Positions 12,891 through 23,689 of a DNA stretch of 64,000 nucleotides are shown in pieces (position 1 is the first letter of the stretch; every line of letters starts with the position of its first letter). The stretch lies in NCBI RefSeq assembly GCF_021347895.1, contig NC_067123.1, forward strand, positions 37,373,571-37,437,570, read 5' to 3'. The notes under the pieces are model-generated. The model ran no database searches. It had not been told where the DNA came from and worked only from the letters and a program-made list of their open reading frames with translations. This DNA is from Acanthochromis polyacanthus (lineage: Eukaryota > Chordata > Actinopteri > Pomacentridae). The translations under genes and the position numbers were made by a program.

Positions 12891-13089
12891 GAATTTCACT
12901 GGATTTTGGTGATTTTTTTTGTGAATGTTCTTAAGAAACTTTTTTTTCACATTTCTTTTTGTCCCACTAAAAAAATGTTCAAAGATTTCCCAAAAATGTT
13001 GAAAATGTGGACATCAGAAGTTATTTTTTCCCCCACATTTTAAACTTTGAAATGAGTCAGTTTGACCCACAGGATGTCATGAGGGTTAA
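12891..13089 (-). mobile_element. TTAA MITE, copy B (truncated at the palindrome)
   Basis: Right-hand part only, ending GAGGGTTAA at 13081-13089. It starts at GAATTTCACTGGATTTTGGT, which is the centre of the family's internal palindrome, so the missing half begins exactly at the hairpin tip. Confidence 0.7.
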
Positions 13090-13721
13090 CTGGCAAATGC
13101 AATGCCCAGAATGAACCGTGTTTACATCAGAAATTAAGTTTGACTGACTGCTATCACTTGTAGAATGGATGTTTAGCTCATGATGCATGACTGAAATGTG
13201 AAATCAAAGAAAAACACATATGACAAAATAACTGTTCCTCTATTTTTAATATTTTGCACAGTTAAGCCACAAACTATTAGCACATTTCCAATAAAATTAT
13301 ATGACAGGAAACTATTAGGCTGTTGGTTATAGAAAAAGAAAAGATGTGGGAACTTCTTCAAGAGAATTAATAATACCAAGAAAGCTTCATTTGCAAAAGC
13401 ATGACCAGTGAAAGCATGCAGAGCCCACAGAAAACAGAGTTACGTAATATTTACTAGAAGAATAAATGAAGAGATACCTCATTTGTTATGGCAACAACAG
13501 AGCAGCTGCAGGCAGAAAGCAGAACAGATAACCCGATAAGCACCAAACTGACTGGAGAGAAGATAATTTAATATCCCAACAGTCATCAAATAGCAATAAA
13601 ATGTGGTAACAGATAATAGAGCAGCATGTTTGATTGGTCAATTATCTGACAAACCTCTGGATGGAGCAGTTTCATCAGAGCTGTCATAACAACAACAGAA
13701 ACAGCCGTCGAGAATGTTTGT

Positions 13722-14095
13722 TTAACCCTCGTGTCGTCCTGCGGGTCAAACTGACCTGTTTTAAAGGTTGAAAATGTGGGGAAAAGAATATTTTCACAGT
13801 GAAAACTTCCACATTTTCAACATTTTTGGGAAATTTTTGAACGTTTTTTGGTGGAAAAAAAGAAATATTTTTAAAAATTCACAAAAAAATCAACCAAAAT
13901 CCAGTGAAATTAGCTGGATTTTTTTTGTGAATGGTGTTAAAGAAAATATTAGAAGTTTTACTGATGTATATGAAGTCACTGTAGATATTTTTAGGACTTT
14001 TTAGAAGATTTTTTATTCATTTTTGGAAAATATTTAAAAGAATTTTCTTGCTAAATTTGCTTCTTTTTTTTAAATAAAACTTTTAAGGGAAACTT
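13722..14095 (+). mobile_element. TTAA MITE, copy C1 (3' truncated)
   Basis: Begins TTAACCCTCGTGTCGTCCTG and runs through the palindrome region to ATAAAACTTTTAAGGGAAAC, then meets the start of a second copy at a TTAA. The last quarter of the family sequence is missing. Confidence 0.75.
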
Positions 14096-14519
14096 TTAAC
14101 TCTCGTGTTGTCCTGCTGGTCAAACTGACCCTCTTTAAAGTTTGAAAATGTGGAAAAAATATACATTTTTTCACAGTGAAAAGAGTAAAATTAGCTGGAT
14201 TTTGGTTGATTTTTTTTGTGGATGTTCTTAAAGAAAATATTAGAAGTTTTACTGATATATATGTAATCACTTTAAATATTTTTAGGATTTTTTGGAAGAT
14301 TTTTACTAATTTTTTGAAAATATTTACAAGAATTTTTTTTGCCAAATTTGTGCGTTTTTTAAATAAAACTTTTAAGAGAACTTCTAATGAATTATTGGGA
14401 TTTTCTTCCTGAAGATTTTGCAAATTTTCAGAAATTTCTTTCACTGAATTTTTGGATTTTTTTCATAAACATCAGCAATATTTTTTGGTGCCTGTAAATG
14501 AGAACAACAGGAGGGTTAA
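14096..14519 (+). mobile_element. TTAA MITE, copy C2 (internal deletion, both ends present)
   Basis: Begins TTAACTCTCGTGTTGTCCTG and ends ACAACAGGAGGGTTAA. The left arm of the internal palindrome is deleted; the right arm (TAGCTGGATTTTGGTTGATT) remains. Directly abuts copy C1 in the same orientation. Confidence 0.8.
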
Positions 14520-15290
14520 AAGTGAACAAATGATTTAAAAATCCCCTCAGGTGTTATCAGTGGGATGTATTTGACCACAGCAGAGCCTCTCACTGCAAAC
14601 TTCTGCTTCTTTAGATTGTACTGTTTGTTTCTCTTCCTTCTTTTCTCCTCTCTCACACATTCACTCACTTATTGCCAAGAATATTTCGTCAGTCTGGAGC
14701 ATAAGGGCCGCCTCTGGAAACATGATGCACCGCATTCACCCAACAAAAGGAGTCACGATGTTATCTGTGCAGGTTGTCTAAGCATTCCTCCCCGTGGCAT
14801 CGTGTAGAGTTACAGCAACACGGGAATTAACCTCATCGACTGCTTCGCGCACACAGAGGGCATATAAAAGCAATTTTGAATGCAAATTAGACCTCCCTTC
14901 TACGGCAGCATTCACCGCTGGCTGACCTCAGACTGAGACACGCAGAGAACAACAGCAGCTCCGGGATGAGAAGAAAATGAGGAGAATGGAAGTGATGAAA
15001 GAACAACACTGGACACTGCTGTCCCTGCTGCTGCGACAACAGATGCAGCTTCATAAATCTGTGATTCCCCTGAAAGCTATCTGCCTGAAAACAGATGACA
15101 ATAACGTTGGTTCTCTGCTCTGAGGAAGCCTGGGAGGGAAGAAGTACAGGCTGGAAGGTTTAGGCCAACAGAAGTCATTGTTGTGTAAATAGCACATTTA
15201 AAACAACATGCCGTCCAAAAGAGAACGAAAGAAAGTTTTACTAATTTACATGTCAAGTTTGATATTAGGGTTTAGGTTGGAATATTTTAA
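14520..15290. other. Intergenic block with TATA-like element and short ORF
   Basis: CATATAAAAG at about 14861 and an octamer-like ATGCAAAT at 14879 precede a 48-codon ORF (ATG near 14976, MRRMEVMKEQHWTLLSLLLR). I do not recognise the product. Otherwise no feature. Confidence 0.25.
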
Positions 15291-15339
15291 ACTGTTATTT
15301 TTAAATTTTCTCTTTTGCTTCTCTGTGGTCATTTTCAGT

Positions 15340-16015
15340 CCTTTTTGTGATAAGTTTTTGCATTTTTGTGGCCATTTTCAGTCTGCTTGTGATAGTTTTA
15401 GGTGTTTTTGTGGTCATTTTGTGCATTTTTGTGACAATTTTCAGTCTGTTTGTAATACCTCTAGGCATTGTTGTGGGCATTTTGTGCATATTTGTGACTG
15501 TTTTAAGTCTTTTTGTGGTAATTTTAGATGTTTTGTGGTCATTTTGTGCGTTTTTTGTGGCTGTTTTCAGTCTGTTTGTGGTAATTTTAGGTGTTTTGTG
15601 GTCATTTCTTGACTTTTGGTGGCCATTTTCAGTCTGTTTGTGGTAATTTTAGGTGTTTTTGTGGTCATTTTGTGCATTTTTGTGACAATTTTCAGTCTGT
15701 TTGTAATAGTTTTAGGCATTTTTGTTGGCATTTTGTGCATATTTGTGACTGTTTTAAGTCTTTTTGTGGTAATTTTAGATGTTTTGTGGTAATTTTGTGC
15801 ATTTTTGTGGCTGTTTTCAGTCTGTTTGTGGTAATTTTAGGTGTTTTTGTGCTCATTTTGCTTCTTCTTGGTCACTTTCAGACTGTTTTGTGGGCATTTT
15901 AGTTGCCGTTTTGTGCTTTTTTTGTGACTGTTTTCAGTCTGTTTGTGATCATTTTAGGTGTTTCTGTGGTCATTTAGCATTTTTTTTTTGCATTTTTGTT
16001 GTGTGTCACTCATTA
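15340..16015 (+). repeat. Minisatellite, 63-bp unit (three 21-bp subunits)
   Basis: The word (C/A)AGTCTG/AAGTCT recurs near 15379, 15442, 15505, 15568, 15630, 15693, 15755, 15818, 15879 and 15934: about 63 bp apart, shorter in the last two intervals. A 21-bp core like TTTTTGTGGTCATTTTGTGC is visible. The plus strand is T/G-rich. Blocks of four units (about 251 bp; 15442 versus 15693) are more alike than neighbours, giving a higher-order repeat. Long ORFs here are artefacts of a period divisible by three. Confidence 0.9.
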
Positions 16016-16079
16016 TTTTGTGTCTTTATATAATAATTATGTCTCAATGAGTTGTTTTGTGTTATTCTGTTTTTGCTGC

Positions 16080-16428
16080 AGCTGCACAGTGGGGTAGTGG
16101 TTAGCACTTTCACCTTGCAGCAAGAAGATCACTGGTTCAAATCCCAGCCTGGGATCTTCCTGCATGGAGTTTGCATGTTCTCCCTGTGCATGCGTGGGTT
16201 TTCTCCGGGTACTCCGGCTTCCTCCCACAGTCCAAAAATATGCTGAGGTTAATAGATTACTCTAAATTGCCCGTAGGTGTGATTGTTTGTCTGTATGTGT
16301 ATCCCTAGAACGGACTGGTTACCTGTCCAGGGTGTCCCCTGCCTTCCACTGAGTCAGCTGGGATAGACTCCAGCACCCCCTGCTACCCTAGTGAGGATAA
16401 AGCGGTATATAGAGAATGGATGGATGGA
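16080..16428 (+). mobile_element. tRNA-derived SINE with perfect 12-bp target duplication
   Basis: Pol III A box TAGTGGTTAGCAC (16095) and B box GGTTCAAATCC (16134), then a conserved body (GGAGTTTGCATGTTCTCCC, CTCTAAATTGCCCGTAGGTG, AGCTGGGATAGACTCCAGC) and a GGAT/ATGG tail. The duplication TGTTTTTGCTGC flanks it at 16068-16079 and 16429-16440. It is inserted just past the minisatellite edge. Confidence 0.88.
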
Positions 16429-16440
16429 TGTTTTTGCTGC

Positions 16441-17150
16441 CCACTGGTGGATCCAGCTATTTGCTCCAACTGTATCCATTTTTATAAGTAAGAAAGACAG
16501 TTCCTTTATTTATGACTCTTAATGAATCAGTTTTAAATCAGCAAGTCTTTAAACTGGCAGGATTTTAATTAAACTTGTCTCAACTTTTAGTTTTTTTGTT
16601 TTATTTCCAAGCACACAAATAAACAAACAAATAGCTAGATAAGTAAACAGATAATTAAAAATATGCATGTTTTTGTTTTGTTGTGCACGTCATGCTTTTA
16701 ATTGTTTCCACTGTCCGCTATCTTTTGTCTCTTTCTGTTGTTTTACTGAGTCAGTTTCAATTATTCCATAAAGTTTGTTTTCACTTTCTTCAACTGATTT
16801 GTACTGTTTTTACTATTTTTATCTATTTAATTTTATTTTACTCTGCTGTATTTTGGCTTATCTATCACTAACAACATTGTAATATTTTTACATACTTTTT
16901 TCTTACCTTTCCTGTGACGCTTTTGAGTAACTGCTGTAAATGATAAAGTGAAAATTTAAAGAAACTTGCTTCTTTTGTTAATGATAGAAAGGTTGACAAA
17001 GTATATTTAAAGGTGTTAAAACATCTTTAAGTATAAATACAATTGTAACACGAATGCTACTACAAATAATATTTGGGGGAAAAAATCATAGTCAGTTTCT
17101 AAAGAGGACAGAGGTCATTAACGAGAAATGTTGAGCAAAGCGTCACCTAG
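16441..17150. other. Intergenic DNA before mrps21
   Basis: AT-rich; no gene or repeat recognised. The last ~90 bases plus 17151-17244 should include the mrps21 promoter and 5' UTR. Confidence 0.5.
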
Positions 17151-17244
17151 CGTCTATTCCTGTGGACAGTTTATCTGGAACCTTTTGTAATTCAGCGTTT
17201 GCAGCCGGACGACATTTGAAGAAGCGACAACCATCGGTCTCATC

Positions 17245-19327
17245 ATGGCGAGACATCTTCGCTTCGTTGCGCGGACCGTGATGGTCCAAGACGGAAACGT
17301 CGATGCGGCTTACAAGACTTTAAACAGGTCAAACTTGCGTATTTAATTTAAATTATAATACGAGTTTTGTTTTTATCCGCTGAGGAGCAAGCTAACATTA
17401 GCCGTTAGCCTTCCGCTCAATGTCACAGAGCTGCGGCTGCGCAGTAGACAGACTCGACTGATAAGTGATGTGTTTTGGTGGCATTAGGGATTTATTTAAA
17501 TATATACATTTAAATATGTTTGTGTATAGAGGTAGAAAAATATTTTTAAAGGAGTTAAAGTCTGCTGCAACGTAATCTCTATTACCAACTGTTTTGAAAC
17601 ATCTTATCGCGATACTACAAGCAACAGTTCAGTTATAAAAGCAGTCAGTAGTTTGCTGTTTTTTGTTTTTATCCTCCAAGTAGGGTGACCATATTTGATT
17701 ACCAAAAACCAGGACACTTGACTGGCAACGAGATCATCAAATGATACTCAGTTTACTCAAAGATACCTTCTAATTTCAATACATTTAAAGTATGTCTTCT
17801 CTGTACACATTTTTGCACTTATTTCAACAGATATTACAATATGAGGCGCAATTTTAGTGGAAATTATAATCATTACATTTCTTTTCTACCAAGAAAACAC
17901 AAATAATAATAATGATGTGAGTCTTGCTGCAGTATGTGCCAAACGTGAATGCTCATTTATGTCTGGATAATATTTATCAGCCTGGACATCTCTACAGCAA
18001 CACACACATGACATTTTAAAATGATTTAAGAAATTACAGCACCTGTGATTTGGATTGTTTGTATTGGGATGGAACTAGGAACATTAAGGCCACGTCCATG
18101 TATTTTCCTTTGACCCACCGTGTTATTGGTATCATTTGAAAAGGACAGAGAGCTATAACATGTATGTGTTTTCTGTTTGACTCAGTTTATATCCATAAGT
18201 CCACATTTGACAGGTGTTATTTGAAAGTGTGCAAGAACCTGATTGTGCTCAGGAAGTTACTAACAGAACTCGTTAACAGTGTTTTCTGCTCCAGAGCTGT
18301 TGCTTTTTGAATGGTAGCGCTTATTGCCGATAGAGCTGACATTTCCCATAAATAACAGATGGAAGAGCCGGTCTATAAGCCTCTCTCCAAGCTATCTCTT
18401 CTCTGGAATATCATGTCTAAACATCCCAGCAGTTTTGGAGATCTCAGTGAGATCAGAAGCTCCTGCTGGGTGTAAACAATATCCATCTAGCTCCGTTGCT
18501 CCGCAGGTAGAACTCCACTGAGCAACGGTAGCAGCAGTCTTCTTCACTCCATTTCCTCTTCTCACTCCTCCAATATAATAATAATTAAAAAAAAGTAGAA
18601 TGAAAAACTCTTAAATTGCAGGCAATTGTAATAAACATATGGCATCAAGTAAAAACACACACGAAACTGGAAAACACAGGACCAAAAAGCTGCCGGATCA
18701 TCAACGCCCTCTGGTTTTCTTTTAGAGCTTGGTCAAAAAAAAGCTTAACTTTAGCTTAATAATTATTATCGAATAGATTTAAAACATGATGGAGCACAAC
18801 AAGACTGAGAAACGAAGTTTTTAATTTGCTCCATTTGCTAATTGTATTGTTTTCAGTTTTGATTTCAGTTTAAAAGTGATGAGTTGTTCAGATCTTACAG
18901 GTAGTTTTGTTTGATGTGTGATTGTAAAAAATGTCCCCAGTATTCTCTGTGAAATCATTCCAGTCCACAGGCAGAGTTTGCTGCGTCATACATGTCTTTT
19001 AATGTGTAAATACATAATTGATCTAGAAGAAGAAGAAGAAGAAGCCAGAAATGTAAAGGGGCTGCTCTGCCATGTCACTTTCACCATTCTACCTGCTTAC
19101 CAACCCAATCTCCCAGCTGTTCACACGTTTTCTCTCTTTACTCCAGGATCCTGAATCAGGAGGGAGTTATTGAAGACGTGAAACGCAAACGCTACTTCGA
19201 GAAGCCCTGTCGAGAGCGACAGAGGAAGAACTTTGAGAGCTGCAGGCGTATTTACCACACGGAAATGGCCAGAAAAATCGCCTTCATCTCCAGGACGAAC
19301 AGAGAGGATCCCTGGGTCGGCTGCTAG
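17245..19327 (+). CDS. mrps21: Mitochondrial ribosomal protein bS21m (complete, 2 exons)
   Basis: Subunit of the small (28S) mitochondrial ribosomal subunit, homologous to bacterial ribosomal protein S21. Coding exons are 17245-17327 (83 nt) and 19147-19327 (181 nt). They join through a split Arg codon (AG|G) to give 87 residues, the same length as human MRPS21. It starts [20 protein letters not shown] and ends in [12 protein letters not shown]. The middle is strongly basic ([20 protein letters not shown]), as expected for an rRNA-binding protein. Donor GTCAAA and acceptor CTCCAG are intact. The single intron (17328-19146) has stretches that look like old transposon. The gene lies on the same strand as ciart and ends about 3.8 kb before the ciart first-exon donor. 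Confidence 0.97.
17328..19146 (+). other. mrps21 intron with probable degraded transposon
   Basis: Non-coding intron. The stretch beginning TAGGGTGACCATATTTGATT at 17683, with related GGACAC/AGGACC words again near 18680, resembles the ends of a fish DNA transposon, but I could not find a clean terminal repeat or target-site duplication. An AGA/AAG microsatellite lies at 19026-19044. No exon-like ORF recognised. Confidence 0.35.
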
Positions 19328-19525
19328 AGAGATGGAGTGTGTTGAAAAAGAACATTTACGGTGGACTGCTTCAGGAAGCAAACAAGATCAACACAGTGTC
19401 ACATCTGGAGAGACTCGGACTGGTGTCACGTTGTTTTACATGTTTGTAGTTTGTCGTCAAGTTAATACTTTCTTCACTAAATTCATCAGGAAGAGTGCAT
19501 TCATTCTGGTTGTAATGAACTTCCT

Positions 19526-19531
19526 AATAAA
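19526..19531 (+). terminator. mrps21: Poly(A) signal of mrps21
   Basis: AATAAA 199 bases after the mrps21 stop codon; first canonical signal downstream. It implies a 3' UTR of about 220 bases. Confidence 0.75.
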
Positions 19532-19544
19532 TACATGACACAAA

Positions 19545-20020
19545 CAACAAAGGCCCACTGGTATAAACTGTAATATATACTGTAAACACAGCTGTGTATG
19601 GAAGCCAGCATGAGGTGATATTTTGCCTACATAGTAGTTCAACGCGACCTGATTTGCTGGAGGAAGTCAAAACAATGCCGTGGGTGATTTTATGTGAATT
19701 GGGTCTCGGCTCAGCAGCAGTTTGATGTAAATTAATTCAAGGTCACTACTGCACAGCGTGGCGTCCGTGTCCGCTGATGGTGTCGGCTGCCTACCATCAG
19801 CAAGATCCAGCGGCCGTGCACGTCTGTCAGAGGCCGAGCTTCCACCGCGGGGGGCTGTAATGTGTGCACTTGCTCACACAGGGAAAGTTAAACATTTTCA
19901 CCACACTTACTTGTTTGACGGGTTACCAGGTCATGTTGATATCCTGTCCTGTGGCTTCAGGCAGTGGGTGGCTTTGAAACTACTGAGAGGAGCAGTTCCA
20001 CAGATGACCTATATTTTAGA
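19545..20020. other. Intergenic DNA after mrps21
   Basis: A slightly GC-richer patch at 19750-19860 holds a 112-codon ORF (19758-20096) with no recognisable motif. No feature supported. Confidence 0.4.
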
Positions 20021-20029
20021 CTGGAAGAC

Positions 20030-20720
20030 ATCGACAGCCCTCCTTGATGCTTCTTCGAGCCAGCGCCCGGACATTAGCTTCTCTCACAGTGGCTAAGGCT
20101 ATGCTAACAGCTAGTGGCTAACTGAAGGTTAACCTGAAACAGAGTCTGGAAAACAAGAATAATGCTTTAAAATCTGGACCTTACCATCCAGAAGTAATGC
20201 CATCCTGACTCACCAAAACCTCCCATTCATGTCATGGATTGACACCCCTTTTTGATGCTTCTGCAAGCCGTTATCACAATCCAGGATATTAGCTTCCCTC
20301 ACAGTGGCTGAGTTAGAAGACACCCACAGGTTAACCTGAAACAGAGTCTTGAAAATCATAATTCATTTAAAATATGGACCTTAGTGGATGACAACAGTGA
20401 TAAAACACTGCAGTTTTCCCTATTATCTGTACTTCTATTGACTGATTATTGATCAGATGAAAATTAGCTTAAAGCTATCTCTGGTACAATGCATAAAATG
20501 GAAACATTTATGTTTAATATTGTACATGGTCCCTTTTTAAATAAACTGATAATAATAAAATTAAAAAGCAGAAGAAGGAAATTGGCTTCTCTCACAGTGG
20601 CTAACGGCTATGCTAACAGCTAGTGGCTAAGTGAGAGGACAACCACAGAGTCTGGAAAACAGTAGTTAATGTTGTAAGATATGGACTTTAATGAACAATA
20701 AAAGTGTAAAACAGTGAAAG
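20030..20720. repeat. Three diverged copies of a gene-less repeat
   Basis: Copies at about 20030-20200, 20250-20400 and 20578-20700 share TAGCTTC(T/C)CTCACAGTGGCT, GCTATGCTAACAGCTAGTGG (first and third), AACCTGAAACAGAGTCT and ATATGGAC(C/T)TTA. Copy two lacks the CTAACAGCTAG stretch. Spacing is irregular, so this is a locally duplicated segment and not a regular array. Confidence 0.7.
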
Positions 20721-21409
20721 ATTAAGAAAATAGAGAAGAGCAGCAGATGTAACTGCAGGAGACAAACTGATGATAAACAGATGAGTGTCCTAATATAATA
20801 ACTCATAGTTAACATTCAGTTACAGTCATCTCATTAATGAAGAAGCCTAGTTATGAATGACAGGTTCTCTGCTATAACATGCTGTTAAAACTTTTTATCT
20901 AATTTATATCGATGTCAAATATTGCTTATCAGACTTTCTTGATCGCTAATAATCAGTATCGGGCCTGGAAACCCCATATCAGTCAACACTAGGTCAACAC
21001 TTTAATCTCAACCATTGTGGCATCTGCTGTAGCTTTCTGCTGTAGTGGATCCTTTTCAACAAAAAGTCATGTGAAAACTTCACAAAGGTCATGGGACTTT
21101 GCAAAATACGAAAGCTCTATTCCAAATACTTTTTATGTGAGTTGTCACTCTGAACTCTGACCCTTGGAATCAAATTATATTATTTCTGCGATTCCGTCTA
21201 AACCTCACCAAATACTTTATTATTCCTGGATCGGGCTGATGTTTGTACGACACATCCAAGAACTCCTCAGGATATTTTCAACTGAACCACTGTTGCTAGG
21301 TGCTTCATAATAATGAAATTATTAAATATAAATAGTTTTTTTTGGCTCAAACAAAGAGTCTTCAGTTTTTAGAAATTAATAGCACATTAGCAAATAGCAA
21401 ATTAGAATA

Positions 21410-21912
21410 CCTAAAATTACCATAAACACACTGGCAACGGCTACAAACAGGCACAAAAAGATCTAAATGCCCACAAATCAGTCTAAAAATGACCAATAAA
21501 GAAACAAAATGAGCACAGAGACACATACAAAAAGACACACCATAACAACAAAAACACAGGAAATTACAAAAAAAAAAATGACTCAGTGAGACAGATAATT
21601 ATCATACAAAGACACAAAGTGACGAGAGACACACAAAATAACTACAAAAATTGCAAAATGACCAAAAACACATAAAATTGTCACAAACAGACTGAAAATT
21701 GTCACAAAAATGCACAAACTGACCACAAAAATGCACAAAATTATCACAAACAGACTGAATATGGCCATAAAAACACACAAAATGGTCACAAAAACGCACA
21801 AAATAACCACAAAAACACCTAAATGATCACAAATAGATTGAAAACAGTCACAGAAATGCATTAAATGACCACAAACACACATAAAATGCCCACAAAACGG
21901 ACTGAATTGCAT
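21410..21912 (-). repeat. Minisatellite, inverted relative of the 15.3-kb array
   Basis: C/A-rich plus strand made of words such as ACAAAAATGCACAAA, GACCACAAAA and CAGACTGAAAATTGTCACA; these are the complement of the 15.3-kb array. The non-repetitive edge (ATAATTAT near 21595-21605, ACTCAGTGAGACA) also matches, inverted, the right edge of the first array (about 16010-16055), so both belong to one dispersed element. Confidence 0.8.
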
Positions 21913-22457
21913 TTCATTTGATCCATCTTTCTATTTATCTATCAAATTACCCCCACAACATTTGCAGCAGAGGAGCTCACATGTCGAGCATCTGCATTTT
22001 TAGCATCACATGGTCGGACTGGCCTCAGAGAGCTGCTGGTAATTGCCACTGCTGTTTGCGTAGTTTCTTTATCAGGAGATATAACCGGCTGGCAGGTGAT
22101 GTTTGCACAATTGCATCGTCTGTGTTGCAATCAAAACTGTGGAACTAAATGTCCTCGTGCAAACTGGAGGAACACATCTGTTTTGATAAGATCACAACAA
22201 TGCACCATATAAAAAAAAGTGGCGGTTGCAGTTCATTTGTATAGTTTGAACAGATACCTTCTCCCTCCTGCAGCATCCACTCACACTTTCATTAACTACC
22301 CGCCACTTTCACAGTGATAATAATTATAATCAACACAAACATCAGTTTTTTGGCTGTAAGCAGTCTAATTTGAGAAGTTACAGCACATCCTCCTGCAGGT
22401 AGCATCCCATTGTGCATGTGACAAAAGAAGTGATTCACTCCTCCAGCGTATATCTTA
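21913..22457. other. Intergenic DNA upstream of ciart
   Basis: Short ORFs only; no recognised gene or repeat. It precedes the D-box pair. Confidence 0.4.
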
Positions 22458-22473
22458 TTATGTAATTATGTAA
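22458..22473 (+). promoter_or_regulatory. ciart: Tandem D-box pair upstream of ciart
   Basis: Two abutting copies of TTATGTAA (22458-22465 and 22466-22473) match the D-box bound by PAR-bZIP factors (TEF, HLF, DBP, NFIL3). They lie about 0.5 kb upstream of the first E-box. D-boxes together with E-boxes form light-responsive modules in zebrafish per2. Function here is inferred from the motif only. Confidence 0.45.
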
Positions 22474-22981
22474 GACTGCCTTCCAAGCTGTGTGTGTGTC
22501 TCTCTAGCGGTTTTAATAGGCTCCTAATCCTGTCTGTCTCACTGACATTAGCAGTAAAGAAATGTGGAGGGTCCAGCTTTTAGGATTTATTTACAAAACA
22601 ACAGCAACAAAGAGATTATATTACATGGAACACAATCCCGAATATCATCTAGAAAACACTATTCAACCACTATAGGAATGTGTAATGTTAATTCCATTTT
22701 CATAATAATTATTAAGCATATTTAAGTCGTGTTCTTGTTTTTGCTCCATCACTTTTAGGCCCCTAATGGAGGACTTTATTTAAATTATACGACCGATTTG
22801 TGAGATTTAGAGAAACAAAGAAGACCCAAACAGACTAATTCTATCAGTCCTGACTCGGATCCACGATGTTCTTTTCCTGAAAGTCTCGCTGCGTCACTCT
22901 GACCCAATTTGCATACCGAAATTTTAAAACAGACGCCCGCTGCCGCGTGCTGTTCCCCTCATTGTCCAGCCACACCAGCGA

Positions 22982-23133
22982 CACGTGCCGCCTGCTGGAG
23001 GTGCGGCGGAATCTGCGCCTGCTCCAGCCAACCGGCGAAGCGAACGCCGCCAATTGGTCGAGCGCCTCAGCCAATTGGGGCGCTCCGCACGTCGCGCCAG
23101 ACCAATCGCTGCCCTGTACCCGCTCCGCACGTG
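22982..23133 (+). promoter_or_regulatory. ciart: ciart promoter: two CACGTG E-boxes and three CCAAT boxes
   Basis: Perfect E-boxes (CACGTG, the CLOCK:BMAL1 site) lie at 22982-22987 and 23128-23133, 146 bp apart. Between them are CCAAT cores in CCAATTGG contexts (about 23050 and 23071) and CCAATC (about 23102). The block is CpG-rich, unlike its AT-rich surroundings, and ends just before the proposed first exon. Mammalian CIART is a known E-box-driven clock output gene, so the arrangement fits. Confidence 0.7.
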
Positions 23134-23135
23134 TA

Positions 23136-23388
23136 GCGTCCGTTGCGCTGTGTGGGTACTTTTTGTGCAGGTTGGGAGATCTTCGCCAAGTAAACGAAAC
23201 ACGAGCGGAGGGAGAAAAGAGAGGAGGGACCGAGTGCACGCTGGATAACACGAGCCACGGCCGCGCTTCAGTAACTTAACGGAGCCGTCAGCTTTGTCCC
23301 AACTTCCCTCTGGAAGTCTCCAAATTGTTTCACTAGTTTATAAACAAGCGAACCGTTTTTTGGGAGGGGAGCCCGCTTCGACCACAAG
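23136..23388 (+). other. ciart: ciart untranslated first exon (3' end defined)
   Basis: GC-rich sequence ending in the strong donor AAG|GTAAGA at 23388/23389, on the same strand as ciart and followed by a 4.4-kb intron to the ATG exon. The start is only approximate. No long plus-strand ORF joins in frame to the ATG exon, so this is read as 5' UTR. Assignment to ciart is inference from position and from the clock-type promoter elements just upstream. Confidence 0.6.
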
Positions 23389-23689
23389 GTAAGAGCTATC
23401 ACCACTAGCTGTTTTCACACTCACACAGTATATTTACGTTAAATAGAATAATAAATAGGCACCATATATGACAACTTTTTACACTGGCTTCCTTTTTTAC
23501 TTGTCTTCCTAAAAGCTCCAGCCGTCGTAAATGTTTGCTTTTAAGCGCAGTTACTGAGATATTTTACTAGCTAGCTAACCGTTATCTTCACCCACATAGG
23601 CAGGGCTGTAGACATTGTACCAGTCGTGATAGACATGCTGAAATCTAATCCTATATCAGGTTAAATGTCCACTATTTCTGCTGACTGTA

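Noticed and set aside
15208..15902. Long ORFs (up to 134 codons) with Phe/Cys/His-rich repeats
   Set aside because: Produced by a minisatellite whose period is divisible by three; open in several overlapping frames with no conserved start or domain.
16080..16150. tRNA gene
   Set aside because: A and B boxes belong to a SINE with a 12-bp target duplication.
22844..23279. Overlapping ORFs of 75-135 codons on both strands
   Set aside because: CpG-rich promoter of ciart lacks stop codons by composition; contains E-boxes and CCAAT boxes, and no protein motif.
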